Below are positions 34,462 to 43,712 of a stretch of DNA of 64,000 nt, piece after piece. The notes beneath the pieces are model-generated. The model did not search any database, was not told where the DNA came from, and was given only the letters and a program-made list of their open reading frames with translations. The DNA comes from Bacillota bacterium. Lineage in GTDB: Bacteria; Bacillota; Clostridia; Lachnospirales; Anaerotignaceae. The stretch is taken from positions 269,751-333,750 of the forward strand of contig JAHZDZ010000001.1 in assembly GCA_019422105.1 (NCBI GenBank). The letters are read 5' to 3'. The first letter of the stretch is position 1. Every line of letters begins with the position of its first letter. The translations under genes were made by a program, and so were the position numbers.

Positions 34462-35292
34462 TTACTCCTTCATCGGCTGACAAACTGGGCAATAGTAAAC
34501 AGATCCGCCCAGATATGCCTCCTTTATCACCGCACCGCCGCAATGCGGGCAGGTTTTTGTCTTGTTGTTTTTAGACAGCAGTGTTCTATAGCCGCCTGCC
34601 TTTCCAAATAAATCCTTTTCCGTATCCCTTCCTCCCCTTTGCTCCATTTCTGACATCACGGCTTTTAACGTATTAAAAAGCATTCTTTTCTCTTCCTCCC
34701 CCAAGGTTTGCAGCTTCCTTTTGGGATGCAGTCCAGACAAAAATAAGATGTCCTGCAAAACGCCGTTTCCAAGACCCGGAATCCTCTGCTCTGTCGCCAG
34801 AAAAGCTTTCAGACTGATATTGGGTTTAACACCGTCCATCAACATATTGAAAAAAACATAATCGAATTTTTCATCCAGCGGTGAAACACTGTTTTTACTT
34901 ATCAGATAATAGGCGTTGTCATAGGCACCATTATGGCAGATTATGCCTCCATACATTGCCACTGTAAACAGAAGAGAACAGCCATCCTCAAAATCCATTA
35001 GCAGTTGGTATTTCTGCGGCCTCTTATCCGCGGGAAGCAAAAGGCGTACATTTACGCCGTCATTAAAGCACAGAAAATAGCCGTTATCAAATTCTATCTC
35101 CACAAATATGCCAAGGGCCTTGGCATGTACGATAGTACTGTCATGCAAAAAAACATCATAATTTTCCGCATCCCCCTGGAACCAGCAGAATTTATGAGAG
35201 TAGGACGGCGGCCAGATATGTTTAACCGCCTTTCCCTTTACTGTTTCATTGAGCTGCCTTGCCAGGGAACGCGCCTCCGGTAATTCAATCAT
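34462..35292 (-). CDS. Fpg/Nei-family DNA glycosylase-like protein without the N-terminal proline
   Basis: A 276-residue protein of the formamidopyrimidine-DNA glycosylase/endonuclease VIII family. It has the N-terminal beta-sandwich, the helix-two-turn-helix segment (IPGLGNGVLQDILFLSGLHP, about 168-190) and a C-terminal zinc finger CPHCGG...YYCPVC. The start is MIELPEAR, whereas Fpg and Nei begin MPELPE with catalytic Pro1; here that position is Ile while the following Glu is kept. The usual Schiff-base chemistry is therefore not expected, so it may bind damaged DNA or use another residue. It is monocistronic. Confidence 0.85.
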   Translation of the reverse strand: MIELPEARSLARQLNETVKGKAVKHIWPPSYSHKFCWFQGDAENYDVFLHDSTIVHAKALGIFVEIEFDNGYFLCFNDGVNVRLLLPADKRPQKYQLLMDFEDGCSLLFTVAMYGGIICHNGAYDNAYYLISKNSVSPLDEKFDYVFFNMLMDGVKPNISLKAFLATEQRIPGLGNGVLQDILFLSGLHPKRKLQTLGEEEKRMLFNTLKAVMSEMEQRGGRDTEKDLFGKAGGYRTLLSKNNKTKTCPHCGGAVIKEAYLGGSVYYCPVCQPMKE

Positions 35293-35750
35293 AGAGAAAC
35301 ACCCGCTTTCTTTACACTCTGGTTTTTTATATGATTTTCATAAAAATTCTTTAGGAGATTTTGTCTCCAAAGCTTTACAAGGGAATGTAAACTGAAATGT
35401 ACGAAAAATAAAACCTTATAGCACTATCCGTTAAAACAGTCCCCTGCGTTTCGTTGTATCATTTTTTTCAGTGTAGCACGGCGCTATTTACTGTACAACC
35501 GCTAAAAAAAAGAAAATCTATTTTTGGTAAAAAAAACATGACAGCATGTTGTCAGCAATACGATGGTATAATGATGATATATTTCAGCGGGGATACCTCA
35601 AAGCCTTTGGTTGATCGGGTACATTTGCTGCGCAAATGACCGCCTGTATGCTCAACTTTGCAAGTAAATTTGCACGGTACGTGCTTCAAGTATCTATTCT
35701 CCGCTTTTATAATATACTGCAAATATAAATACAAAGGAGGCCAAAATACG
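35293..35750. other. Intergenic region with repeat fragments
   Basis: 458 bases between two divergent genes. The 35590-35700 part resembles other repeat pieces of the window (TACATTTGCTGCGCAAATGACCGCC; compare TACATCTGCTGCGCAA at 58050). A TATAAT near 35707-35712 and AAAGGAGG at 35733 belong to the downstream zinc-ribbon gene. No gene is seen. Confidence 0.5.
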
Positions 35751-36017
35751 ATGGAAGAAAAGTTTTGTCAAAGCTGCGGCATGCCCCTGGGCAGCGAGGG
35801 AGAAATGTGCGGTTCAAATGAAGATGGCACCAAAAATGAAGATTACTGCAAATACTGCTATGAAAAAGGCATTTTTACAGAGGATGTAGACATGAATACC
35901 ATGATTGAGCGGTGTGTTGCTCCTATGGTAGAATCCAATCCCGAAATGACAGAGGAAAAAGCGAGAAGCATGATGCAGGAGTTTTTCCCTGTACTGAAAA
36001 GATGGCGCTCAAAATAA
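35751..36017 (+). CDS. Small zinc-ribbon protein
   Basis: An 88-residue protein with an N-terminal zinc ribbon: CQSCGMPL (C6 and C9 region) and YCKYCYEKG supply two CxxC pairs. A helical tail follows, ending FFPVLKRWRSK. It fits the putative zinc-ribbon family (Zn_ribbon_2) found widely in anaerobes; function unknown. The start at 35751 has AAAGGAGG ten bases before it. A terminator with a 14-bp stem follows. It faces no obvious partner gene. Confidence 0.8.
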   Translation: MEEKFCQSCGMPLGSEGEMCGSNEDGTKNEDYCKYCYEKGIFTEDVDMNTMIERCVAPMVESNPEMTEEKARSMMQEFFPVLKRWRSK

Positions 36018-36080
36018 GCAACGAAAATGTGTATTGTCTGTTTTTCCGTCAAATGGCGGCTTTGAAACAGGCAACAAAAA

Positions 36081-36116
36081 AGACGTTTCTGTCAGATTTG
36101 ACAGAAACGTCTTTTT
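36081..36116. terminator. Bidirectional terminator
   Basis: AGACGTTTCTGTCA pairs with TGACAGAAACGTCT around a four-base loop, with A and T runs on both sides, between the convergent zinc-ribbon and MerR genes. Confidence 0.85.
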
Positions 36117-36213
36117 CAGTCCGGCATGCAGTTTAAACTGTATATGCCTGTATTCTCTTCTCCTATTGCACCGTTTTGTCGCCGCCTTATGTTATTTTGC
36201 AACTTATATTCCA

Positions 36214-37029
36214 TTATTTCCGGCGCATAGGATAGCACGCTTCCGTCAGCCAGTTGTCAGGATTTTGATCCATTCCGGGGCTCACATGGTAAATGCTAAA
36301 CATGGCGCCATCCGGAAGAAAGCCGTTTTGTACCATCCATTCCATTGCTTCCCTGTTGATTTCTCCCATCTGTTCATATGACCCCTTGAAGGTAATGCTG
36401 GCGACCAGCATTTCCGGAATTTTTTTGAAAATGACATTTTCCGTATCCTTATAGCTGCCCAAAACAGCCGTCTGTATTTCCACGTCAGGCCCTTCCTCTT
36501 TGTATTCCAAATCGTGATAGAGAGCTGTATTAATGGGGGGATTTGTAAAAACAGGTTTTTGCGGAGCAATTTCCCTGTTCAGCTGCGCCCAGAGCTCTCC
36601 TTCCCTGCTATAGTGCCCTATGGTTTTTCTTAAGCTAAATACCATCCTTTCAGGCATCGTTTTTTGCAAAACTGTATATGACATAAAAACACATCCTTTC
36701 TCCAGCCGATTTAATTCCTTTTCAATGGCTGTTATCTGTCTGACAATATTCCCATATTCCTCTTTCCTTGCTTCCAGACAATCGGCAAGCACCTGCCGCA
36801 GTACCTCTTTATCGCTGCATTTTAGCATTGTACAAATGCGCGCTAGAGGCAGTCCCATATTTTTCAGATACTGTATACGGCTCATATCACTGAGCTGATT
36901 CACAGAGTAATAGCGGTATCCAGTCACAGTATCTATATGATTTGGCTTCAGCAGCCCTATCTCATCATAGTGCCTGAGCATACGTATACTTGTTAGCGTT
37001 AGCTTTGAGAATTCTCCGATTTTAAACAT
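36214..37029 (-). CDS. MerR-family regulator with GyrI-like effector domain
   Basis: A 271-residue MerR regulator. The N-terminal winged helix is complete (MFKIGEFSKLTLTSIRMLRHYDEIGLL, GYRYYS), followed by a coiled-coil dimer helix (about 75-110) and a C-terminal GyrI/SOUL-like ligand pocket (about 120-270), as in BmrR-type multidrug sensors. The usual target, an efflux pump, is not adjacent, so it may act on a distant gene or itself. It is transcribed alone. Confidence 0.87.
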   Translation of the reverse strand: MFKIGEFSKLTLTSIRMLRHYDEIGLLKPNHIDTVTGYRYYSVNQLSDMSRIQYLKNMGLPLARICTMLKCSDKEVLRQVLADCLEARKEEYGNIVRQITAIEKELNRLEKGCVFMSYTVLQKTMPERMVFSLRKTIGHYSREGELWAQLNREIAPQKPVFTNPPINTALYHDLEYKEEGPDVEIQTAVLGSYKDTENVIFKKIPEMLVASITFKGSYEQMGEINREAMEWMVQNGFLPDGAMFSIYHVSPGMDQNPDNWLTEACYPMRRK

Positions 37030-37140
37030 TCGTTTCCCCCTTTTCTGAGCTCAAAGATAGTGTACGGCCTAACACAATGTGAGAGTCAATAGAAAAACGC
37101 TTATTTTTTAAGACATTTTTATTCCGCAGAAACAAACATA

Positions 37141-37168
37141 AAAAAACGCAAAGCATATTTGCTTTGCG
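37141..37168 (-). terminator. Terminator after the S1-domain gene
   Basis: CGCAAAGCA pairs with TGCTTTGCG around a four-base loop, followed by TTTTTTT on the minus strand, seven bases past the stop. Confidence 0.85.
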
Positions 37169-37174
37169 CATTTC

Positions 37175-37615
37175 TTATCTTCTATTTGCCCTTTTATTCA
37201 GACCTGCCTGACGCTCATTTGCCTGCTTCAGCCATTCCTTCATTTTATCCTCAAAATCATTTCCGGTGGAAGACTGCTCTTTTTTAAAATCGCCGCCTCT
37301 GCTCTCATAGTTGTTCTTCTGCTCTCTTGGCTTAAAGCTGTTCTGCTGCGGACGGGCCGGGCGGGGTGCGGGCGGCAATGCCTCCCTGATAGAGAGAGAA
37401 ATCTTATTTGTTTCAGCGTCGATACTTAAAACCTTTACTTTTACAATGTCGCCTACAGCAATATGCTCATTGATATCCTGTACAAAACTGTTTGCGATCT
37501 GGGAAATATGAACCAGTCCCTGCACACTGTCATTGATTAAAACAATGGCGCCAAAAGGCTTAATTCTGATTACTTTTCCCTCCACAATACTTCCAACTTC
37601 TAATTTTTCTGACAT
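37175..37615 (-). CDS. S1 RNA-binding domain protein (YugI/CvfD-like)
   Basis: A 146-residue protein. An S1 domain spans about residues 5-75 (VGSIVEGKVIRIKPFGAIV, then GLVHISQIA), followed by a proline- and charge-rich, low-complexity tail. It resembles general stress protein 13/YugI, which associates with ribosomes and affects translation. The start at 37615 is chosen for AGGAGTG upstream; the longer frame adds 15 non-homologous residues. It is divergent from the RNA methyltransferase gene, with a terminator at its 3' end. Confidence 0.85.
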   Translation of the reverse strand: MSEKLEVGSIVEGKVIRIKPFGAIVLINDSVQGLVHISQIANSFVQDINEHIAVGDIVKVKVLSIDAETNKISLSIREALPPAPRPARPQQNSFKPREQKNNYESRGGDFKKEQSSTGNDFEDKMKEWLKQANERQAGLNKRANRR

Positions 37616-37785
37616 TAATAAAAACACTCCTATTTTCGTAAACTGGTAGAATGGATACATTAAAAGAAATTATAGCACAGATGGGGCAAAAAAACAATGC
37701 ATTTTATTTTGCAAAAAAGTTGGTTTTTCTATTATAATAAGATATGATAAGAGTGAATAAACTGGCAAACAGAAAGGATATAACG

Positions 37786-39144
37786 ATGAAAAGAAACGAT
37801 ATTATTGTGCTTGAGATAGAGGAAACCGCTTTTCCCAACAAAGGAATTGGATATTATGAGGGCGAAAGGATTACTGTTAAGAATACGCTGCCCGGCCAGA
37901 AGATTTCAGCGAAAATTGCAAAAAAAAAGCAGAGCGGTATAGAGGGACGCCTCATAGAAGTCATTGAGAAATCCCCGCTGGAAACGGAAAAAGGCTGCTC
38001 CCACTTTGACTTATGCGGCGGCTGTGCCTATCAGAGGATTTCCCATGAGACAGAGCTTGCAATTAAAAAAGAACAGGTATTAAAGCTTCTGAAACAATCC
38101 GGTATAGAGGATTACGAATTTTTAGGAATAGAGAGCGCACCCAACTTAAACGGCTACCGCAACAAATGCGAATTTTCCTTCGGAGATGAGGAAAAAGGCG
38201 GTATGCTGGCCCTTGGAATGCGGAAAAGACAGAGCTACTATGAGGTCGTCACCTTGAAGGACTGTAATATTGTTGACAGTGATTTTCTTCAGATTATTGA
38301 CACCTGTCTTGCCTTTTTCAGAGAAAGGAACGTTCCTTTTTACCATAAGGCACGACACGACGGCTGCCTTCGCCATCTTGTTGTGAGAAAAGGCGCCTAT
38401 ACAGGCGAAATACTGGTTAATCTGGTGACAGCAGGCGGCGTCCCCTTTTCTTTGGAGGATTTCAAAGAGCATCTGCTCTCAGCCAATCTGGAAGGAACTC
38501 TCTGCGGCATACTGCACACACAAAACGACTCCGTTGCCGATGTTGTAAAAAGTGACTGTACTGCAATATTATACGGAAGAGACTATTTCATGGAGAAGCT
38601 TTTTCATCTGGATTTCAAGGTATCGGCTTTCTCCTTTTTTCAGACAAATACACGGGGCGCAGAAAAGCTCTACTCTATAGTCAGAGACTTTGCCGGGGAG
38701 CAGAGTGGAAAAATTATTTTTGACCTCTACTGCGGGACAGGCACAATAGGCCAGATCATGGCGGATAAGGCAAAAAAAGTGTATGGCATTGAAATTGTAG
38801 AGGAAGCGATTGTAGCCGCTAAGGAAAATGCCTCCAGGAATAATATCTCTAACTGTGTTTTCATCGCCGGTGACGTGCTGAAAAAGGTGGAGGAACTGGA
38901 GGATAAGCCTGATCTTATCATTGTAGACCCGCCGAGAGATGGCATACACCCCAAGGCAATCGGCAAAATAATTGACTTTCAGGCGCCTGAAATTATCTAT
39001 GTTTCCTGCAAGCCCTCCTCCTTGGCCAGAGACCTGCGAACTTTTGAGGATAACGGCTATAAGGTAAAAAAGGTGGCGCTTATGGATCAGTTTGCACGGA
39101 CGGTGCATGTAGAGTCGGTTGTAATGCTTACCAAAAGGTGCTAA
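37786..39144 (+). CDS. 23S rRNA (uracil-C5)-methyltransferase of the RlmD/RumA family
   Basis: A 452-residue TrmA/RumA-type enzyme that methylates C5 of a specific uridine in 23S rRNA. An N-terminal TRAM domain (about 1-60) is followed by the iron-sulfur cysteines in CSHFDLCGGCAYQ. The SAM-binding FDLYCGTGTIGQ, the DPPRDGIHP motif and the catalytic-cysteine region YVSCKPSSLARDL complete it. Many Firmicutes carry two or three paralogues with different target positions, so U1939 versus U747 specificity is not decided. The start at 37786 has AGAAAGGA upstream; a -10 TATAAT lies near 37734. Confidence 0.92.
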   Translation: MKRNDIIVLEIEETAFPNKGIGYYEGERITVKNTLPGQKISAKIAKKKQSGIEGRLIEVIEKSPLETEKGCSHFDLCGGCAYQRISHETELAIKKEQVLKLLKQSGIEDYEFLGIESAPNLNGYRNKCEFSFGDEEKGGMLALGMRKRQSYYEVVTLKDCNIVDSDFLQIIDTCLAFFRERNVPFYHKARHDGCLRHLVVRKGAYTGEILVNLVTAGGVPFSLEDFKEHLLSANLEGTLCGILHTQNDSVADVVKSDCTAILYGRDYFMEKLFHLDFKVSAFSFFQTNTRGAEKLYSIVRDFAGEQSGKIIFDLYCGTGTIGQIMADKAKKVYGIEIVEEAIVAAKENASRNNISNCVFIAGDVLKKVEELEDKPDLIIVDPPRDGIHPKAIGKIIDFQAPEIIYVSCKPSSLARDLRTFEDNGYKVKKVALMDQFARTVHVESVVMLTKRC

Positions 39145-39569
39145 ACTCCCGAAAAAACCAATGAAAATGACTGCCTCTGAAATTAGATTCTGAGTTGCAG
39201 TTAAACCGTAAATTTCAACCAAACAGAGTAAAATTTTTATACATGCTAAAAATTTGCTTAAAGACTTCTATTTGGTGTTGACTTCGCCAATTGATAGGAT
39301 AAAGGCGATTGGTAAAGTTGCCGAACTTAAGGACAAGCAAAATTCTTACTTACCTCCGAATGTGGTAAAAGAGATAAACGGCCCGGGCACTCGGTCACCC
39401 TGCCTATGGCTATTTCATCCTTTCAATGGTAATATAGGATATAGATGCATTTTCTTTTTTGAGCCACCAGCCCAGTTGATTTGATTGCCTTTATAGCCAA
39501 TTAAAAAGTAATGATATTCAGGTTCGTACTTATCATTTGCACCATTATTTTCAGAGGAGAGAAAAGAAT
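39145..39569. other. Intergenic region with two unidentified coding remnants
   Basis: On the plus strand 39254-39390 reads LKDFYLVLTSPIDRIKAIGK and continues to VVKEIN, with normal-looking codon use. On the minus strand about 39539-39420 reads PEYHYFLIGYKGNQINWAGG, ending PILPLKG and a stop. Neither has a start and ribosome binding site, and I recognise neither. They are probably fragments of former genes. Confidence 0.45.
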
Positions 39570-40562
39570 ATGAAGAAAAAAATTGGATTGCTATTTACCG
39601 CTTTCATGCTGTTTTTCTGTAATGTTTTCGCCTATGCCGGCACGGATGCCAAATTTGCTTCAAAGGATATTTGCGTTTCAGAAGAGGATTACATTACCAT
39701 TTCGTCCCAAGGCGACACATGGAAGGTTGATTACCGCTGCCTTCCTAATTTGAGCCTCACCATCAGCGAGAGTAAAAGGGGGCTGCTTAAGGAGGGAAAA
39801 ACCATTTATTTTTCCACCGATACTGCATTCCAGCTTGAGAACTATCTGAATATTGAATGCGAAAACGGCAGTATTGTCTTGAGTCCTGAAACAATAACCA
39901 AAGAAGACAAAAATGTTTATGCTGTACACATAAAGGAAGTCAACTACAGCAAAAATTTACCGCTGACAGCAGTCTGCACAACCAACCCTTACATTTCCGT
40001 TAAGCAATTAAGTGACGAGGAAACCATCGCCTTTCCTTTGCGCATTATAACAGGCCCGGAATTTGAGGACAATTTATTCAGCGGTAAAGATGACAAAACA
40101 ATTATACTGAATGAAAACTTTCTGACAGTGGATAATTCGATGCCCGAATATATTACAAACAGACTGACAGACACAACGCGTCATATGGAAATAAAAATCG
40201 GCCAGTATTATCTGACCTGTGACGGAAAACAGATACCTCTTTCTGCTCCGGCATATATTGACACAAATGACACAGTTATGCTTCCTCTGCGGGAAACCGC
40301 CGAAAATTTAGGGGCATCAATACATGTTGGATATGACAGTCAAAACCGTACTGTACTCATACAAACGTATGTCAAAACGGCATACCTTCCTTTGGGCGGA
40401 AGTCACTTTACCCAAAACAATGTATCTGTTCCTTATATGGTACCAATGGCAGTGCAAAACGGCAAATCCTTTCTTTCCTCCGATGATTTGGCCTATATAT
40501 TGTCGATACCATCTGATATGGTAAAATGGGATTCCGATACGCAAACCCTTACCTTCAACTGA
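39570..40562 (+). CDS. Secreted protein with copper-amine-oxidase N-terminal-like domain
   Basis: A 330-residue exported protein. A signal peptide (KKKIGLLFTAFMLFFCNVFAYA) is followed by about 200 residues with no recognised domain. The C-terminal part from about 215 (IYLTCDGKQI-like start, then MLPLRETAENLGASI and TVLIQ) is a copper-amine-oxidase N1-like domain. These domains are widespread on the surface of Clostridia and are thought to be wall-associated or adhesive, not oxidases. AGAGGAGAG precedes the ATG. It stands alone. Confidence 0.8.
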   Translation: MKKKIGLLFTAFMLFFCNVFAYAGTDAKFASKDICVSEEDYITISSQGDTWKVDYRCLPNLSLTISESKRGLLKEGKTIYFSTDTAFQLENYLNIECENGSIVLSPETITKEDKNVYAVHIKEVNYSKNLPLTAVCTTNPYISVKQLSDEETIAFPLRIITGPEFEDNLFSGKDDKTIILNENFLTVDNSMPEYITNRLTDTTRHMEIKIGQYYLTCDGKQIPLSAPAYIDTNDTVMLPLRETAENLGASIHVGYDSQNRTVLIQTYVKTAYLPLGGSHFTQNNVSVPYMVPMAVQNGKSFLSSDDLAYILSIPSDMVKWDSDTQTLTFN

Positions 40563-40734
40563 ATCTGTTATGTAGGAGTGAAACGTCTAAGAAATCTCAT
40601 TAACCGGTCAAAATATAGTTTTCGCTACAAAATAAATGGGAGCTGAAAAGCTGATGCTTTCACCATTTTTTATCCGGCAGGTTAACATTCGATCTTTTCG
40701 TCCCTAGGATAATGCCCCTGCCTATACCACATCA

Positions 40735-40767
40735 AAAAAGGCTTCCGAATTTTTCGGAAACCTTTTT
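40735..40767 (-). terminator. Terminator between convergent genes
   Basis: AAAAAGGCTTCCGA pairs with TTCGGAAACCTTTTT with one mismatch, serving the choloylglycine-hydrolase-family gene on the minus strand and possibly the convergent secreted-protein gene. Confidence 0.8.
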
Positions 40768-40802
40768 CTGTCTGAAAAGTACTGTCTCAATTAAACACCA
40801 TG

Positions 40803-41807
40803 TCAATCTCCATTTTTCCATTCTTCAAACAGAATCGGCCTTCTCAGTTTTCCCAATGACTGAATACCCATACTGTTATCCAAATGCTCCATAAGCCCCG
40901 CGGTTACAATCTGGCTGTTATCATAGGTTTTAAAGAAATATTCCATTGTATTTGCATTGATAAAAGCTGTGTATTGCGTGTAGTCCGCCGTATCCCTATC
41001 CGTCATAACGCCTCCCTTTGGAATGGAAACACTCTCCATAACGTGAAAACAGGTATTGACAGCCTCTTTTTTATCAGAAGGCATTATAACATGACTTTTG
41101 AGATATGCTGTCCTGACAAATCTGGACGGCGGCGTATAATCGCCGGGAAGTCCGAAGGTACCGCCGCCCTGGCCAAAGGGCGTCAGCTTTACGGAGGACC
41201 ACTCCCTCTCCTGCTGTTGATAGGGTGTAACCTCCATATAGTTGCGCAGATTTGTCATATGCCATTGAAAATCAGGACTGTTCGACAGTACGCCCACTGG
41301 ATTATCCATTATTTGAAGACCGTCGGCAGTTTTCTCAATCACCGCACATTTGCCGCTTTTATCTGTTATTATAAAATGCAGAGGTGCGACGGAATTGGTG
41401 ACCGCGTCCTTCACGCCCACTATACGTATTGTCTGAAGCAGAGAAACCGCCTCCGAAACAGATGCGCTAAGCCCCAGCAAAAACTTGACCAGCTCAAGAG
41501 CTGCTATAGAAGGCTTCGCTGTATCCTGCAAATCTGCCGTATCATAATGCGCATAGCCGGGAAAATATAATACTGCCGCAGCAAATCCCATCTCATTGAC
41601 TCCGTCCGCAAAAATCAAAGGGGATATATCCTGACCAATTCCCATAAAGCTGTATTGGCTGCGGATTTCATGGGTATTTAAAATATTGTGCCAGCGGTAA
41701 CCCTTCGCTACAATATACAGCTCAGGATCAAGGGGATAGGAAAAATCCATAGTACGGCCAAAATAAACCTCTCCAAGAGGCGACTGTATTTTCATAGCAG
41801 TACACAT
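40803..41807 (-). CDS. Choloylglycine hydrolase family enzyme (bile salt hydrolase/penicillin V acylase type)
   Basis: A 334-residue Ntn-hydrolase that cleaves linear amides. The nucleophile is Cys2 directly after the initiator Met (MCTAMKIQSP), with GRTMDF supplying R18 and D21. Further conserved pieces are DGVNEMGF, VLSNSPDFQWHMTNL and the catalytic Arg in PPSRFVRTAY. No signal peptide is present, so it acts in the cytoplasm after Met removal. Bile salt hydrolases, penicillin V acylases and acyl-homoserine-lactone acylases share this fold; sequence reading alone does not settle the substrate. The gene is monocistronic. Confidence 0.88.
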   Translation of the reverse strand: MCTAMKIQSPLGEVYFGRTMDFSYPLDPELYIVAKGYRWHNILNTHEIRSQYSFMGIGQDISPLIFADGVNEMGFAAAVLYFPGYAHYDTADLQDTAKPSIAALELVKFLLGLSASVSEAVSLLQTIRIVGVKDAVTNSVAPLHFIITDKSGKCAVIEKTADGLQIMDNPVGVLSNSPDFQWHMTNLRNYMEVTPYQQQEREWSSVKLTPFGQGGGTFGLPGDYTPPSRFVRTAYLKSHVIMPSDKKEAVNTCFHVMESVSIPKGGVMTDRDTADYTQYTAFINANTMEYFFKTYDNSQIVTAGLMEHLDNSMGIQSLGKLRRPILFEEWKNGD

Positions 41808-41904
41808 TTTAGGCAGCCCTCCTTATAAAACCATTCATTTGGTTATGTCTATTCAAAGTATATTGGGGTTATTCCAAGTCTTTCGTAAATATACGATGAA
41901 AAGA

Positions 41905-41933
41905 TTGAAAAGTATTTTGGACTGCTCTAATAT
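41905..41933 (+). promoter_or_regulatory. Promoter of the NERD-protein gene
   Basis: TTGAAA (41905-41910) and TAATAT (41928-41933) with a 17-base spacer, about 55 bases before the start. Confidence 0.55.
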
Positions 41934-41989
41934 AGATAGTGAAGCACTTTATACAAAAGAGATACCAAATTTATTAGGGAGTGATAAAA

Positions 41990-42895
41990 ATGGGATTATT
42001 CGATAAAATGAGGGAGCCTGTTTTTTTGAAGGAAAGCAGCTCGGCAAAGGAACAGCTGGAAGAATTAAAGCAATTGAAAAATAGTATTCCCGACAAATAT
42101 AAAGCTGAAATTGAGCGGGACATACGTCTTCTGTCAGCCGGAATTGCCGGAGAAGAAAATATAGCCTTTGAACTGAAAAACAGTCATATGCCCCTTTTTG
42201 TCATCCATGACTTATATTTGGAGTATGAAGGCTTGAGCGCTCAAATCGACTATCTGATTATAACCAGAAAAAGGATTTTTGTTATTGAATGTAAAAATCT
42301 TGTCGGCAATATTGAGATTAATAATAACGGTGATTTTATCAGAGTCTTTGAAAATAATAAGAAGGAAGGACTATATTCCCCTATTACCCAAAACCAGCGG
42401 CATCTTGAATTAATAAAGCAAATTAAAGCAAATAGTAAAAGCAATTTTATATTGAAGGCAATGTTCGAGAAATTTTTCTATGATACCTACCGCTCAGCCG
42501 TTGTCCTGGCAAACCCCAAAACAATTTTAAATGACCGCTATGCCAAAAAAGAAATAAAAAACCAGGTGATTCGAGCAGACCAGCTCATATCTTTTATCAA
42601 AGAGAAGAATGCCGAGCCAGGAATAGATACCGCAAGTGAAGAATCCACAGAAAAAGCAGCATACAAATTTCTGGCATTGCACAAGGACAATCCAAAGGAC
42701 TATGTCGAAAAATACAGAAAACAAATTGAAAAACGGGAATTCAAACCAGAGGACACCGAAAAAAATATACTATGTCCGAAATGCGGCGCTCCCATGGTCA
42801 AAAGAACAGCTGTAAAAGGCCCCAATGCAGGCAAAACATTTTATGGCTGCTCTAAATACCCAAAATGCCGTGGCATTGTAAACATACAGGATTAA
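41990..42895 (+). CDS. NERD-domain protein with topoisomerase-type zinc finger
   Basis: A 301-residue protein. The NERD (nuclease-related) domain spans about residues 55-165; the EYEGLSAQIDYLIITRKRIF and VIECKNLVGN stretches carry the D and E-x-K residues of the PD-(D/E)xK-like nuclease fold. The C-terminus is a topoisomerase I-type zinc finger (CPKCGAPMVKR...CSKYPKCRG). It probably binds or cuts nucleic acid; the biological role is unknown. The ATG at 41990 is chosen over a GTG nine bases upstream, which would overlap the GGGAG site. trmO follows 31 bases later. Confidence 0.88.
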   Translation: MGLFDKMREPVFLKESSSAKEQLEELKQLKNSIPDKYKAEIERDIRLLSAGIAGEENIAFELKNSHMPLFVIHDLYLEYEGLSAQIDYLIITRKRIFVIECKNLVGNIEINNNGDFIRVFENNKKEGLYSPITQNQRHLELIKQIKANSKSNFILKAMFEKFFYDTYRSAVVLANPKTILNDRYAKKEIKNQVIRADQLISFIKEKNAEPGIDTASEESTEKAAYKFLALHKDNPKDYVEKYRKQIEKREFKPEDTEKNILCPKCGAPMVKRTAVKGPNAGKTFYGCSKYPKCRGIVNIQD

Positions 42896-42926
42896 CCCCG
42901 CGGCAAAAAACGAGAGGAGAAAACAC

Positions 42927-43640
42927 ATGGAGCAGGACTATTGTATAAGAACCATTGCAAGAATACACAGCGCTTTTTCTGAAAAATTCGGAATACCCCG
43001 TCAAAGCGGCCTTGTGGAAGGGCTAAAGTCTTTTATTGTTTTTGAACCGCCCTTCCGCAGTCAGGATGCTCTGAAGGGGTTGGAGGCTTTCTCCCATCTC
43101 TGGCTTATATGGGGATTTTCAGAAAATAAAAGAAATACCTGGTCACCTACCGTCCGTCCGCCGCGTCTTGGCGGCAACACCCGTATGGGCGTATTCGCGA
43201 CCCGTTCTCCCTTCCGCCCTAACCCACTGGGCTTATCCTGCGTGAAGCTTGACAAAATTGAACAGAATGCTCAGCTTGGCCCCATACTTCATGTTTCAGG
43301 AGCCGATTTGATGGACAATACTCCCATTTTCGACATCAAGCCCTATCTGCCCTATGTTGACAGCCGCCCCGAGGCGTCGGACGGTTTCGCTTCTCTATAC
43401 AGGGACTACGCCCTTTCTGTCAATTTTCCCGACAGTCTATTGATTAAGGTTCCCACTGATATGCAGGAGGCTCTTTTGGGCGTACTCTCCCAGGATCCAA
43501 GGCCTTCCTACCAGGATGATCCTGAACGTATTTACGGCTTATCCTTTGCGGGACTGAATATCAAATTTAAAGTATGTGATCAAAAGCTGATAGTTTGCAG
43601 TGTTGAGAATAACATATTCTCTGAAAAGCGGCCAAAATAA
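42927..43640 (+). CDS. trmO: tRNA (t6A37) N6-methyltransferase TrmO
   Basis: A 237-residue TsaA/YaeB-type enzyme that methylates t6A at position 37 of tRNA-Thr to m6t6A using SAM. The family signature is intact: RQSGLVEG, LKGLEAFSHLWLIWGF, PRLGGNTRMGVFATRSPFRPNPLGLS and GADLMDNTPIFDIKPYLPY. Length is normal. It follows the NERD gene closely with GAGAGGAG before its ATG, so the two may be co-transcribed. A perfect 10-bp hairpin lies 70 bases downstream. Confidence 0.93.
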   Translation: MEQDYCIRTIARIHSAFSEKFGIPRQSGLVEGLKSFIVFEPPFRSQDALKGLEAFSHLWLIWGFSENKRNTWSPTVRPPRLGGNTRMGVFATRSPFRPNPLGLSCVKLDKIEQNAQLGPILHVSGADLMDNTPIFDIKPYLPYVDSRPEASDGFASLYRDYALSVNFPDSLLIKVPTDMQEALLGVLSQDPRPSYQDDPERIYGLSFAGLNIKFKVCDQKLIVCSVENNIFSEKRPK

Positions 43641-43712
43641 AATGCCTGCATCAAAAACGGCTGTATTTGATTTCTTATCACATACAGCTTCGCTGAGCCA
43701 GGAACAAAATAA

